Of a DNA stretch of 64,000 nt, positions 18,172 through 26,963 are shown piece after piece. A program made the translations under genes and the position numbers. Position 1 is the stretch's first letter. The number at the start of each line of letters is the position of its first letter. Source of the DNA: Rheinheimera sp. SA_1 (GTDB lineage: Bacteria > Pseudomonadota > Gammaproteobacteria > Enterobacterales > Alteromonadaceae); contig NZ_LXWK01000018.1 in the NCBI RefSeq assembly GCF_001669775.1, positions 124,001 to 188,000 on the forward strand, given 5' to 3'. The notes under the pieces were generated by a model. The model worked only from the letters and a program-made list of their open reading frames with translations. It had not been told where the DNA came from and did no database searches.

Positions 18172-19221
18172 ATGGCAAATGTGCAACTGCAAAAACTGTT
18201 ACGCTTTAACCTCTGGTACTGGCTGAGCCTGGCGCTGCTTGATTTCGCGCTGATGCTGCTGTGGTGGCTGTTGATGCCGGATTACAAATTTGAGCTGCCC
18301 TATACGGCATCAAAAGTAGCAATGGTGATCCTGGAAATTGTCGTATCGACCTGGTTTATCCGCTGGTCGTTTGCCCGCCAACTGCCGCCAGTACAGGTGT
18401 GTGCCGCTGCGGCTTTGATTTTATGCGTATACACGCCGCTGAATAATTTATCCTGGATGCTGGTCAAAGAACCAGAGCACTTTTTGCCGGAAATGTTACT
18501 AAGCGAACTCGATACCACCAGCCTGCCATTTTTTATCTGGGTGCTGTGTTATCTGACGTTCTGGCGTTATCAGCAGCAACAAAGCAAATTGCAGGAATCT
18601 ACCCGCTTAAGTCAGAATATTCAACAGCTTGAGCTACAAGCATTACAACACCAACTCAATCCGCATTTTACCTTTAACGCCCTGAATTCTGTCTGCGCTT
18701 TGCTGGAAGCCGAGCGTTATGACGATGCTGAGACTATGTCCGAACAACTATCTACATTCTTACGTTATTCGCTGAGTAAATCGCCGGACAGTTTAGTCCG
18801 CCTTGCTGACGAACTGGCTGCGATTGAAGCCTATCTGACTTTGCAAAAAACCCGGTTTGGCGACAAGTTAAAAGTCATCTGGCAAATTGATGAAAGTTTA
18901 AAAGCGCAGCAGATCCCGGCGTTATTGCTACAACCCTTGATTGAAAATGCGGTGAAGTACGCCGTTGCCACCCGCCAACAAGGCGCCACTATTACCATTC
19001 ACGGCAGCCATCAGCAGGAGCAGTTACTGCTTGAAGTCACCGACGATGGGCCAGGTTCGACGTTGGTGTTGGATGAAAGTTGCAGCTCAGGAGTTGGCCT
19101 GACCAACATCCGGAACCGCTTAAAACAACACTTTGGCGACCGGGCCAGTCTCGCGGTGTTGGCGTTGCCGACCGGCTTTCAGGTGAATATCTGTTTGCCC
19201 TGGCAAGGGAGTCATGGATGA
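18172..19221 (+). CDS. LytS/YehU-type sensor histidine kinase
   Basis: 349-aa membrane kinase. Four hydrophobic segments in residues 15-130 are followed by a short coiled region and the His_kinase domain: phospho-acceptor His165 in QLNPHFTFNALN, N-box IENAVKYA (257-264), G1 box DDGPG (291-295) and G2 box GVGLTNIRNRL (307-317). All ATP-binding motifs are intact. Its stop overlaps the start of a second, related kinase gene (ATGA), and a LytTR regulator follows, so the three act as one signalling operon. Confidence 0.9.
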   Translation: MANVQLQKLLRFNLWYWLSLALLDFALMLLWWLLMPDYKFELPYTASKVAMVILEIVVSTWFIRWSFARQLPPVQVCAAAALILCVYTPLNNLSWMLVKEPEHFLPEMLLSELDTTSLPFFIWVLCYLTFWRYQQQQSKLQESTRLSQNIQQLELQALQHQLNPHFTFNALNSVCALLEAERYDDAETMSEQLSTFLRYSLSKSPDSLVRLADELAAIEAYLTLQKTRFGDKLKVIWQIDESLKAQQIPALLLQPLIENAVKYAVATRQQGATITIHGSHQQEQLLLEVTDDGPGSTLVLDESCSSGVGLTNIRNRLKQHFGDRASLAVLALPTGFQVNICLPWQGSHG

Positions 19222-20357
19222 GCACGCTAGTCTGGTCACAATCGCCACTGCACCGTTTCTGGTACTGGCATCTGGTGTACTGGTTCGGCTATCTGCTGCT
19301 GAAGTACACCCATTTGGCGGTGTTATTGCCACTGCAGAACGAACAGCCCTGGCCTTATTTGGGTACCTACACCTTACTGGCACTGATTAACCTGGTGGTC
19401 ACCGGCTTTTTAGGTCAGCGTGATTTGGCAAGCACCATGCCGCTACCGCAACAAATGCGCCGTTTATTGTACTGGATAGTGCCACTGTGCCTGGTGTTAC
19501 TGCCGCTGCGACAAACGCTGATTACTACCTACTCGACCAATAGCAAGGGCTGGAAATCGTCGTTTGCGGAACAAATGGTTTCAACGCTACCGTTGGTGTT
19601 ATTGCCGTTACTCGGTTGGCTGGCAGTGTATTTGCTGATCAAAGCCAATCAGGGTTATCAGCAGGAATTTGTGGCGCAACAGGCACTGCTGAATCAGGCC
19701 AGAGCCGCACGGTTAAAAGTGTTGCGGTATCAGTTAAATCCGCATTTTATGTTTAATACCTTAAATGCACTGAATTCATTAATTATCAGCCGTCAGGGAC
19801 TCCTGGCCGAGCAACTGATCCAAAACTTGTCGACTTTTTTGCGCCATTCGCTGAAAAACAAAGATGAAACGCTGATCCCATTGCCACAGGAACTGGATGC
19901 ACTGGCGGCTTATCTGGCTATTCAGCAGGTGCGGTTTGGCGAGCGGCTGCAGTTAAACTGGCAAATTGCCGCTTTGCCGAAATTACAAATTCCTCCGTTA
20001 TTGTTGCAGCCGCTGGCAGAGAACGCCGTGTTGTTCACGGTCGCGGAAATTTCCGGACCGGTGCAACTGGATATCAGTATCTACACCACCGAACAGCAGT
20101 TGCTGATTGAGATTAAACGGCACATTGGTAATTCAGATCCGGCGGCTGGCCCTGCAAACGAAGCTGCTGAAGCACAAACCACCGCAGCGGAACCCGCACA
20201 TACCGATACCACAACCTGGCCAGCCAGCCTGCAGCAACTAGCCGAACGGCTGGAGCTGATGTTTGGCGCTGATGCCAGTTTGCAATTACACCTGTCCGGC
20301 GCCTCATTTGCAGGCCAGTTATCTTTACCTTTGGAGTCTGCTTATGTCCGCAATTAA
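19218..20357 (+). CDS. LytS-type histidine kinase-like protein with degenerate ATP-binding domain
   Basis: 379-aa protein with about four membrane segments and a His_kinase phospho-acceptor box (His176 in YQLNPHFMFNTLN) plus an N-box (PLAENAVLF, 266-274). The following G1 position reads EIKRHIGN (298-305) instead of the family DDGPG, and an Ala/Thr-rich stretch replaces the G2 region, so ATP binding is probably lost or altered. The start at 19218 overlaps the preceding kinase stop by four bases; longer readings run through that gene in another frame. It may be a pseudokinase partner of the first kinase. Confidence 0.85.
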   Translation: MSTLVWSQSPLHRFWYWHLVYWFGYLLLKYTHLAVLLPLQNEQPWPYLGTYTLLALINLVVTGFLGQRDLASTMPLPQQMRRLLYWIVPLCLVLLPLRQTLITTYSTNSKGWKSSFAEQMVSTLPLVLLPLLGWLAVYLLIKANQGYQQEFVAQQALLNQARAARLKVLRYQLNPHFMFNTLNALNSLIISRQGLLAEQLIQNLSTFLRHSLKNKDETLIPLPQELDALAAYLAIQQVRFGERLQLNWQIAALPKLQIPPLLLQPLAENAVLFTVAEISGPVQLDISIYTTEQQLLIEIKRHIGNSDPAAGPANEAAEAQTTAAEPAHTDTTTWPASLQQLAERLELMFGADASLQLHLSGASFAGQLSLPLESAYVRN

Positions 20358-21069
20358 TCTGGTGATCGCTGATGATGAACCTTTAGCAATCAGCAACTTA
20401 AAGGCAAAACTGGCCACTTATCCGCATTTGAATATCGTCGCCTGTTTTGACAATGGCGACGACACCTTAAGTTATTTACAACAACACCCGGTTGATTTGG
20501 TGTTTCTGGACATTCAGATGCCGGGTATTAAAGGCATTGATATTCTGAAGCAACTGAATAAAGCCTCGGCGCTATCGCCGCCATTACTGATTTTGGTAAC
20601 GGCTTACGAGCAATATGCGTTTTCAGCCTTTGAGCATTTCGCCTTTGATTATTTGCTGAAACCTGTCTCAAGGCAGCGGCTGGCGCAATGTTTATTGGAT
20701 GCCCGTACCACGCTGGATAAACAACCGGAACTGCCGGCAACGGTCAGCCATAAACTGTCGTTTCGTACCGGCGCTTCGACCTTATTGCTGGACGATATTG
20801 AGATTCTGCAGATTGAGGCGGCGGGCAATTACATGTGTATTCAAACGCTGACCGAAAGCCTGGTGATCCGCGAAACCATTAAAGAGTTACTGCAGCGGTT
20901 ACCGGCGCACTTTGTGCAAATTCACCGCTCGACGCTGGTCAATCTGCACCATGTTCACAAAGTGCAGCCGCATAACAACGACTACCAGTTCCGCTTATCC
21001 GATGGCAAGTGGGTGAATGCTTCCCGCCGCTATAAACAAAACTGGCAGCAATTGCTGGCCGAGATTTAA
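20344..21069 (+). CDS. LytTR family response regulator
   Basis: 241-aa response regulator. The receiver domain (5-120) has the acidic pair DDE (10-12), phospho-acceptor Asp56 in VFLDIQMPG and the conserved lysine in YLLKPVS. The C-terminal LytTR DNA-binding domain (about 137-241) includes HRSTLVNLHHV and the closing RRYKQNW. The start at 20344 has GGAG upstream and overlaps the kinase-like gene by 14 bases. The stop overlaps that of the converging channel gene by four bases. Confidence 0.9.
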   Translation: MSAINLVIADDEPLAISNLKAKLATYPHLNIVACFDNGDDTLSYLQQHPVDLVFLDIQMPGIKGIDILKQLNKASALSPPLLILVTAYEQYAFSAFEHFAFDYLLKPVSRQRLAQCLLDARTTLDKQPELPATVSHKLSFRTGASTLLLDDIEILQIEAAGNYMCIQTLTESLVIRETIKELLQRLPAHFVQIHRSTLVNLHHVHKVQPHNNDYQFRLSDGKWVNASRRYKQNWQQLLAEI

Positions 21070-22445
21070 CTGGCCTGTGGCGTTGTTGTCGGCGCTGCAG
21101 GTGCAGAAGAAACAGTAGCCTGAGAAACCGTTGTTTCGCCGGCGGCTGGTTGCGCAACTGTTGGCTGAGCAACTGCCGGTAGTGCACTGGTTACTTGAGT
21201 AGGCGGCAACACCTGCTGCAATTGCCGTAAATCATAACCTGACGGCTGCTGATAAACCCGCAAGTCAAACTCGGCAATCACCGCAAAGATATGGTCGAAA
21301 ATATCGGCCTGTACCGCTTCATAATGTAGCCAGGCGGTATCGCTACAAAAGGCATAAATCTCCAGTGGAATGCCGGTTGGCCCCGGCGCCAGTTGCCGCA
21401 CCATTTGCGTCATCTGCGGGTGGATATCCGGATGTTGGTTTAAGAAAGCGGTCAGATAAGCGCGTAAAGTGCCAAGATTGGTTAAACGGCGGCCATTCAG
21501 CGCACAACTTAAATCCAGACTTTGATTAAAAATTTCAATTTCCGGCAGTTTTTGATCAAAGTAAGACTTTAATAATAATGACTTTTCCAGCTGCGCTATA
21601 TCGGTTTGTTGTAAAAACCGTACACTGCTGGCGTCGATAAAAATCGACCGTTTCAGCCGCCGGCCACCCGATTCGCTCATGCCACGCCAGTTTTTAAAGG
21701 AATCGGAAATCAGTGCATAAGCCGGAATACTGGTGATGGTATTGTCCCAATTCCGTACTTTCACCGTGGTCAGATTCATTTCAATCACCGCGCCGTCGGC
21801 ACCATATTTTGGCATTTCCAGCCAGTCGCCCAGCATCAACATTTTATTGGCGGACAGCTGAATACCGGCGACAAAACCTAAAATTGGATCTTTAAATACC
21901 AACAACAAAATGGCGGTCATGGCACCAAGGCCACTTAATAACAACAATGGCGACTTGCCGGAAATCATCGATAACGCCAAAATCACCGCCAGCACCGAAG
22001 CCGCCAGTTTTAAACTCTGAAACAACCCCCGTACCGGCGCTTGTTTACCAAAGCCATTGTTCTGCATCACCGCTTCAATGGTATCAAGCAGCGAAAAGCC
22101 ACTTAGCAAGCCGTACAACAACACCCATAGCTGCGACAACAAAGTGATCAACGCCAGCGTTTCACTGCCACTGCCCAGCCAGATACTGGCCTGCACTTCC
22201 AAAATCATGCCTTGCGCCGTCAGCGCCATGCGGCTTAATAATTTATTCCGTGCCAGCGCCTGGCGCCAGCTGGTATCTACCACATCGGTTTTTTGCCGCA
22301 TCCAGCGTAAGATGCCCTGATGTAACACCAAATGCAGCACCAGCGCGGTGAGAATAATCAGCGCCATCACCATCAGATAATAAGCTTGCTTTGGATCGAG
22401 GGCGTTTTGCATCCCGGCCCAGGCCATAAATTGCGTTTTTAACAC
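21066..22445 (-). CDS. MscS family mechanosensitive channel, YbdG-like
   Basis: About 459 aa. The core matches E. coli YbdG (MscM) almost word for word: VFKDPILGFVAGIQLSANK, LGDWLEMPKYGADGAV, TTVKVRNWDNTITSIP and SDSFKNWRGMSESGGRR. YbdG opens under osmotic downshock and also senses osmotic stress. The C-terminal 45 residues are a low-complexity Ala/Pro/Thr/Val tail not seen in E. coli. I place the start at the GTG at 22445, which has GAGGA ten bases upstream; an ATG at 22469 lacks a ribosome-binding site. Confidence 0.88.
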   Translation of the reverse strand: MLKTQFMAWAGMQNALDPKQAYYLMVMALIILTALVLHLVLHQGILRWMRQKTDVVDTSWRQALARNKLLSRMALTAQGMILEVQASIWLGSGSETLALITLLSQLWVLLYGLLSGFSLLDTIEAVMQNNGFGKQAPVRGLFQSLKLAASVLAVILALSMISGKSPLLLLSGLGAMTAILLLVFKDPILGFVAGIQLSANKMLMLGDWLEMPKYGADGAVIEMNLTTVKVRNWDNTITSIPAYALISDSFKNWRGMSESGGRRLKRSIFIDASSVRFLQQTDIAQLEKSLLLKSYFDQKLPEIEIFNQSLDLSCALNGRRLTNLGTLRAYLTAFLNQHPDIHPQMTQMVRQLAPGPTGIPLEIYAFCSDTAWLHYEAVQADIFDHIFAVIAEFDLRVYQQPSGYDLRQLQQVLPPTQVTSALPAVAQPTVAQPAAGETTVSQATVSSAPAAPTTTPQAS

Positions 22446-22578
22446 GGTCGGTGGTTCCTCTTTGCGCATAAAAGAACAATACGATAGGTAATCACAAAAT
22501 TGTTCCTAAATTCAATACACTTGCCAGACCAGTGCTTGCTTGCTAAGGTAAACTCACTTCGATCCACTGGTTACCTAG

Positions 22579-23484
22579 ATGACTGTCTTGCGTGGTCTGG
22601 TGCTACTTCTCTTTGGCCTGTCTGGCCACGCTGCTGCCGCTGAACCGGTTGTTCATTGGTTGTTGTCTGATTTGGCACCGTTTCGCATTTTATCCGGACC
22701 AGCCCAAGGTCAGGGTTCCTCTGATCTGATGGAAAAAATGTTGATGGCACAACTGCCACAATATCAGCATCGTTCCCGTTTTGTTAGTTTTGAACGGCGT
22801 GAAGTGCTGCATGGCGACGCTTCCGCTTTATATTGCAGCTTTGGCATTCTGAATAATGCCAAACGGCAGCGACAGATGTTGATGTCGGTACCGGCTGGAG
22901 TGGTGATGCCGGTGGCGTTGGCCACAGTCGCCGACAGCAAGCTGGATCAGGAACTGCAGCAGCTGCAGGTGCCGGTGGTCGACTTGCAACAACTGGTCAG
23001 CCGGCAACGGTATTTAGGTTTACTGGAATCGGGTCGTGGTTATCCACAACTGATCGACCAGGCCCGCACCATTCCCGGTGGTTTACTCGGTGATCACAGC
23101 GCCATCGACCAAAACCCGGTCGATTTACTGCTCGGCGGCCGGGTCGATTACCTGCTGGAATACCCACATCGGGTAAACTTCCTGCTGAACTCGTCGAAAC
23201 AACCGACCGCAACACTCCATTTTTATTTATTGGCTGGCGATGACAGCTACCAAACCACCTATGTGGCCTGCAGTAAACACCCGGCTGCACCAAAGCTTAT
23301 CAACGATATTAATCAGCAACTGGTGAAACTGTGGGCGAATCCTGAATATCAGCAAAAAATGCTGAGCTGGCACGATGACAAAAGCAAACTGGCACTACAG
23401 CAGTTAATGCAACAAGTGCAATCACAGCTGGTGAACCAACAAACCAAGCCCAGCAGCACTGCACCAAAAACCGCCCATTTGTAA
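22579..23484 (+). CDS. TIGR02285-type periplasmic binding-protein-like protein
   Basis: 301-aa exported protein with a signal peptide (LVLLLFGLSGHAAAA). It resembles the uncharacterised TIGR02285 group, distant relatives of solute-binding family 3: HWLLSDLAPFRI near the start, FRRE-like FVSFERREVL, a single Cys in LYCSFGILNNAKR, and the second-lobe segment VDYLLEYPHRVNFLL. No transport genes are adjacent. It converges on the helicase gene with an 8-bp gap. Confidence 0.7.
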   Translation: MTVLRGLVLLLFGLSGHAAAAEPVVHWLLSDLAPFRILSGPAQGQGSSDLMEKMLMAQLPQYQHRSRFVSFERREVLHGDASALYCSFGILNNAKRQRQMLMSVPAGVVMPVALATVADSKLDQELQQLQVPVVDLQQLVSRQRYLGLLESGRGYPQLIDQARTIPGGLLGDHSAIDQNPVDLLLGGRVDYLLEYPHRVNFLLNSSKQPTATLHFYLLAGDDSYQTTYVACSKHPAAPKLINDINQQLVKLWANPEYQQKMLSWHDDKSKLALQQLMQQVQSQLVNQQTKPSSTAPKTAHL

Positions 23485-23492
23485 GCTGGCGG

Positions 23493-26400
23493 TTATCGGA
23501 ACTGTAAGTCTTCGTCCGGAGTTTGGGCCGGGATCGCCTCTTCGCTAAATAACGACAGCAAATCAATGGCACTGCCCTGCCACACCTGGCCTTTGCCACC
23601 GGCAAACAACTGGTCAGCCAAACCTTGCTTAAACTGCTGTAATTTCTGCACTTTTTCTTCAACGGTATTGCGAACAATTAATTTGTACACAAAGACTGCT
23701 TTGTCCTGACCAATACGGTGTGCGCGGTCGGTGGCCTGATTTTCTGCTGCCGGATTCCACCATGGGTCATAGTGAATGACGGTATCCGCCGCAGTCAGGT
23801 TTAAACCGGTGCCACCAGCTTTTAAGCTGATCAGAAACACCGACGTTTCACCCTGCTGGAAAGCGTCAATTTGATCCTGGCGTTTTTTGGTCTGACCGGT
23901 CAGCTTGCTATACGAAATACCCATATATTGCAGCTCTTGTTCAATCAGATTCAGCATGCTGGCAAACTGACTAAACAACAGAATTTTCCGGCCTTCTTCA
24001 ATCATTTCCGGCAGGGTGTCACGCAGCCACTGTAACTTGGCGTTGTGCTTCACCGATTGCGCCTGTTCAATTGGCACTAAGCGCGCATCACAACAGGCTT
24101 GACGTAATTTTAATAAAGCATCGAGGAATTCAATTTGGCTGGCGGCAACGCCTTTGCGCAAAAACAACTCCCGCACCTTGGTTTCCATCACCAGCCGGAT
24201 ACTTTCGTACAAATTACGCTGATCCGATTCCAGCTCTAATAGCTGAATAATCTCGGTTTTTTCTGGCAGTTCGGTCGCGACCTGCGATTTAGTCCGGCGC
24301 AGCATAAAGGGCGCAATTTTCGCCTTTAACGCATGGGCACGTTCAGCATCAGCATGTTTTTCAATAGGTTTGCGATACACCTGCTGGAAATGTTGTTCGG
24401 TGCCTAATAACCCCGGCAACACAAAATCGAATAAGGATTTCAGTTCACCCAGGTGGTTTTCCAGTGGCGTGCCAGAAAGCGCCAGCCGGAAATCGGCTTT
24501 TAATAGCCGCACCGATTGCGCCGCCTGACTGCCGGAGTTTTTAATATGCTGCGCTTCATCCAGAATCACCGCACTAAAACGGTAACGCTGATACAGCGCA
24601 ATATCGCGCACCACCAACGGATAACTGGTAACGATAATGTCGTAATCCGGCAACAGTTCAAACAAGGCCTGGCGTTTTGAGCCATACAGCTGTAATACCC
24701 GCAGCTCTGGCGTAAACCGCGCCGCTTCCTGCTGCCAGTTACCGAGCAAACTGGTCGGACAGACAATCAGCACCGGCAGCGTTAACCGCCCTGCTTCGCG
24801 TTCACTTTGTAAAAAACTCAACGCCTGCAAGGTTTTACCCAGGCCCATATCGTCGGCAAGCACGCCACCCAGGCCATACTGGCGCAAAAAGCTTAACCAG
24901 TTCAGACCTTGTTGCTGATAAGGCCGCAGCTCTGCTTCCAGCGCTTCTGGCTTCGCCACTTCGCTGATGCCGCTAAAATGATGCAACTGACTGGTCAGCC
25001 GCTCTAACCGACCGGCATTCAGATACTTCACTTCGGCAGCACCGGGTGCTGGCAATAACGCCGCTTTATAATCCGGCAATTCCAGCATTAACATTGGTTT
25101 ACTGAGGTTCAGCAATTCAACGATGGTGTCGATGAGTGGCTGAATAAGGCTCACTGGCAACGCCAGTTTGCCTTGCGGTAAACTGAGCCAAATATGCTCT
25201 TGCGAAGTGGGTAACCCATATTGGCGCAGCCACTGGGTGATCAATGGCAACAACGGTACTTGCTGGCCGTCGATATCCACCTGAATACCCAGTTTAAAAC
25301 CACTTTCTTTGCCGTCTTCAACCTGCAAATATGGGGTCGAAGCTAATATATCCAGATTAAAATCTTCGGCTTGCTCTACCCGCCAGCCGTCATTGGCTAA
25401 ATCGGGTAACGCCTGTAACAGCGGTTGCCAAAGCTGTGGATTGTCAGGGCCTTCACCGATGCCAAACGAGGCTTGTTGCCATTGTTGTTTCGTTTGTTGT
25501 TGAGCTGCCAGCCCATCAACAGCAGCTTCAACGACTGCGTGTTCAAATTCATCCGGCTCGGCCAGCTGCACCAGCCCGTATGCCAGCAACTGCTCCAGCG
25601 CTGCGGTTTCCAGCGCCCGGCTGCGTTTAATAAATACCGTGCGACCTGGCTCTTTCACTTCAGTTTGCGATTGGCGTAAATCCAGCGGCAATACAAATTC
25701 GCCGTAAGCAAAACCCAAACGTGCGGTTGGTCGTTTATTGCCGGCAGTTTTTTGCTGTTGCATCCGTAGTTGTAATACCGGAATGGGCTCGACATCGAGC
25801 CGCTCCAGCGCCACACCTTTGGGCACCGGCAGGCTGACTTTACCAAATAGTTTTTGCAGTTTACTTAAACTGTCCTGCACCACAGCAACCGGTACCGGCG
25901 GCATTTTTGCCAACAGTTTTAATTCGCGACCGCTTAGTTCTGTGGTCAAAGGACCAATCACAAAATGGGTGGTATCGAGATAACAAGGCGGATTGGTGTA
26001 GACCACTTCGAGTTCGGCATCGTCGCCTAAATCCCACATCAGCTGATGACCGGCTTTGCCTTCCAGCCATTTCAGCTCAAGCTCGCGCGGCTCGCCATGT
26101 TTCAGTTCGTGCCGCGCTTCACCAAAAAAACAACGACCAGTGGCCAGCAATTGTTGCAGTAGCTGATAACCCCAGTCGTCTTCTAACAACGATTGTTCGC
26201 GGATGTTTTGTGAACGGAACAGGTTAATCAGCCGAAAATCGGCTTCTTCAATCCAGTACGGCACCAGATAACCGGAAAATTCATGCTGGGTGATGGTTTG
26301 GCCTTTGGTGTAAGTGCCTTTTTTGCTTTGCTTCACCCTTCGTGGGTACAGCTGCAATCCAGACTGGCCATAGCTCAGGATATAGAGCACCACGTCTTTC

Positions 26401-26801
26401 AGTTTTCCAATGCTCGGATCGGTATTGGCCAACCGCTCGACATCGTTAAACCATTGATTCAGCTGACGCATCGGCAGCTGCGACAACCCCTGCTGTTGCT
26501 GCTCGTATGCTTGCTTTAGTTTTAACAGCACCGCCAGCACATGTTTACAACGGCCACCAATCGGGCAGCTACAGGTGTCCGTTAAACGCCACTCGGCGCC
26601 ATGCGGTTTTAACGAGATAAATTGCCGGTATGGGGACAAAGCTTCACCCCAGACCTGCGCACTGATCTGGGCCAAATCTTCACTGTATTCAAGTTTAATC
26701 ACTTTACCCGCTTGCCAATAGGCACGGGCACGCTGGAAAGTACCAGGATCAAACCAAAGCTGCAGCGTAGCTGCACTAATAGGAAATACCGCGTCAGACA
26801 T
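23493..26801 (-). CDS. SWIM-domain SNF2/RapA-like helicase (DEAD/DEAH superfamily 2)
   Basis: 1102-aa Swi2/Snf2 ATPase. An N-terminal SWIM zinc finger (Cys77, Cys79, Cys85, His87 in CSCPIGGRCKH) is followed by an SNF2_assoc-type region (to about residue 600) and the helicase core: motif I DDMGLGKTLQ, motif II DEAQHIKN, motif III LSGTPLEN and motif VI QATDRAHRIGQ. Such proteins translocate on double-stranded DNA and remodel protein-DNA complexes, but the target of this bacterial subfamily is unknown. It stands alone, divergent from the amidohydrolase. Some members sit in defence loci, yet here it is 6 kb from the CRISPR array and appears chromosomal. Confidence 0.88.
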   Translation of the reverse strand: MSDAVFPISAATLQLWFDPGTFQRARAYWQAGKVIKLEYSEDLAQISAQVWGEALSPYRQFISLKPHGAEWRLTDTCSCPIGGRCKHVLAVLLKLKQAYEQQQQGLSQLPMRQLNQWFNDVERLANTDPSIGKLKDVVLYILSYGQSGLQLYPRRVKQSKKGTYTKGQTITQHEFSGYLVPYWIEEADFRLINLFRSQNIREQSLLEDDWGYQLLQQLLATGRCFFGEARHELKHGEPRELELKWLEGKAGHQLMWDLGDDAELEVVYTNPPCYLDTTHFVIGPLTTELSGRELKLLAKMPPVPVAVVQDSLSKLQKLFGKVSLPVPKGVALERLDVEPIPVLQLRMQQQKTAGNKRPTARLGFAYGEFVLPLDLRQSQTEVKEPGRTVFIKRSRALETAALEQLLAYGLVQLAEPDEFEHAVVEAAVDGLAAQQQTKQQWQQASFGIGEGPDNPQLWQPLLQALPDLANDGWRVEQAEDFNLDILASTPYLQVEDGKESGFKLGIQVDIDGQQVPLLPLITQWLRQYGLPTSQEHIWLSLPQGKLALPVSLIQPLIDTIVELLNLSKPMLMLELPDYKAALLPAPGAAEVKYLNAGRLERLTSQLHHFSGISEVAKPEALEAELRPYQQQGLNWLSFLRQYGLGGVLADDMGLGKTLQALSFLQSEREAGRLTLPVLIVCPTSLLGNWQQEAARFTPELRVLQLYGSKRQALFELLPDYDIIVTSYPLVVRDIALYQRYRFSAVILDEAQHIKNSGSQAAQSVRLLKADFRLALSGTPLENHLGELKSLFDFVLPGLLGTEQHFQQVYRKPIEKHADAERAHALKAKIAPFMLRRTKSQVATELPEKTEIIQLLELESDQRNLYESIRLVMETKVRELFLRKGVAASQIEFLDALLKLRQACCDARLVPIEQAQSVKHNAKLQWLRDTLPEMIEEGRKILLFSQFASMLNLIEQELQYMGISYSKLTGQTKKRQDQIDAFQQGETSVFLISLKAGGTGLNLTAADTVIHYDPWWNPAAENQATDRAHRIGQDKAVFVYKLIVRNTVEEKVQKLQQFKQGLADQLFAGGKGQVWQGSAIDLLSLFSEEAIPAQTPDEDLQFR

Positions 26802-26963
26802 GGGGTCTACAATAAATTCAGGCCAAAGGACGTCTATGCTACCTTAATTCGGCCGCTGGCCAAAGCGTCAGTCGACATTTCGTCCAAGACTATCAGCATT
26901 GCGCAACATTCCAAAGCTTTGGTATTGTCGGTGCATAGCCTCTTCATCCATAAGGATATTCCG

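Noticed and set aside
23493-26801. SNF2 helicase as part of a defence system such as DISARM or a CRISPR-linked module
   Set aside because: No methyltransferase, phospholipase D or other defence partner is adjacent, and the amidohydrolase gene separates it from the CRISPR locus.
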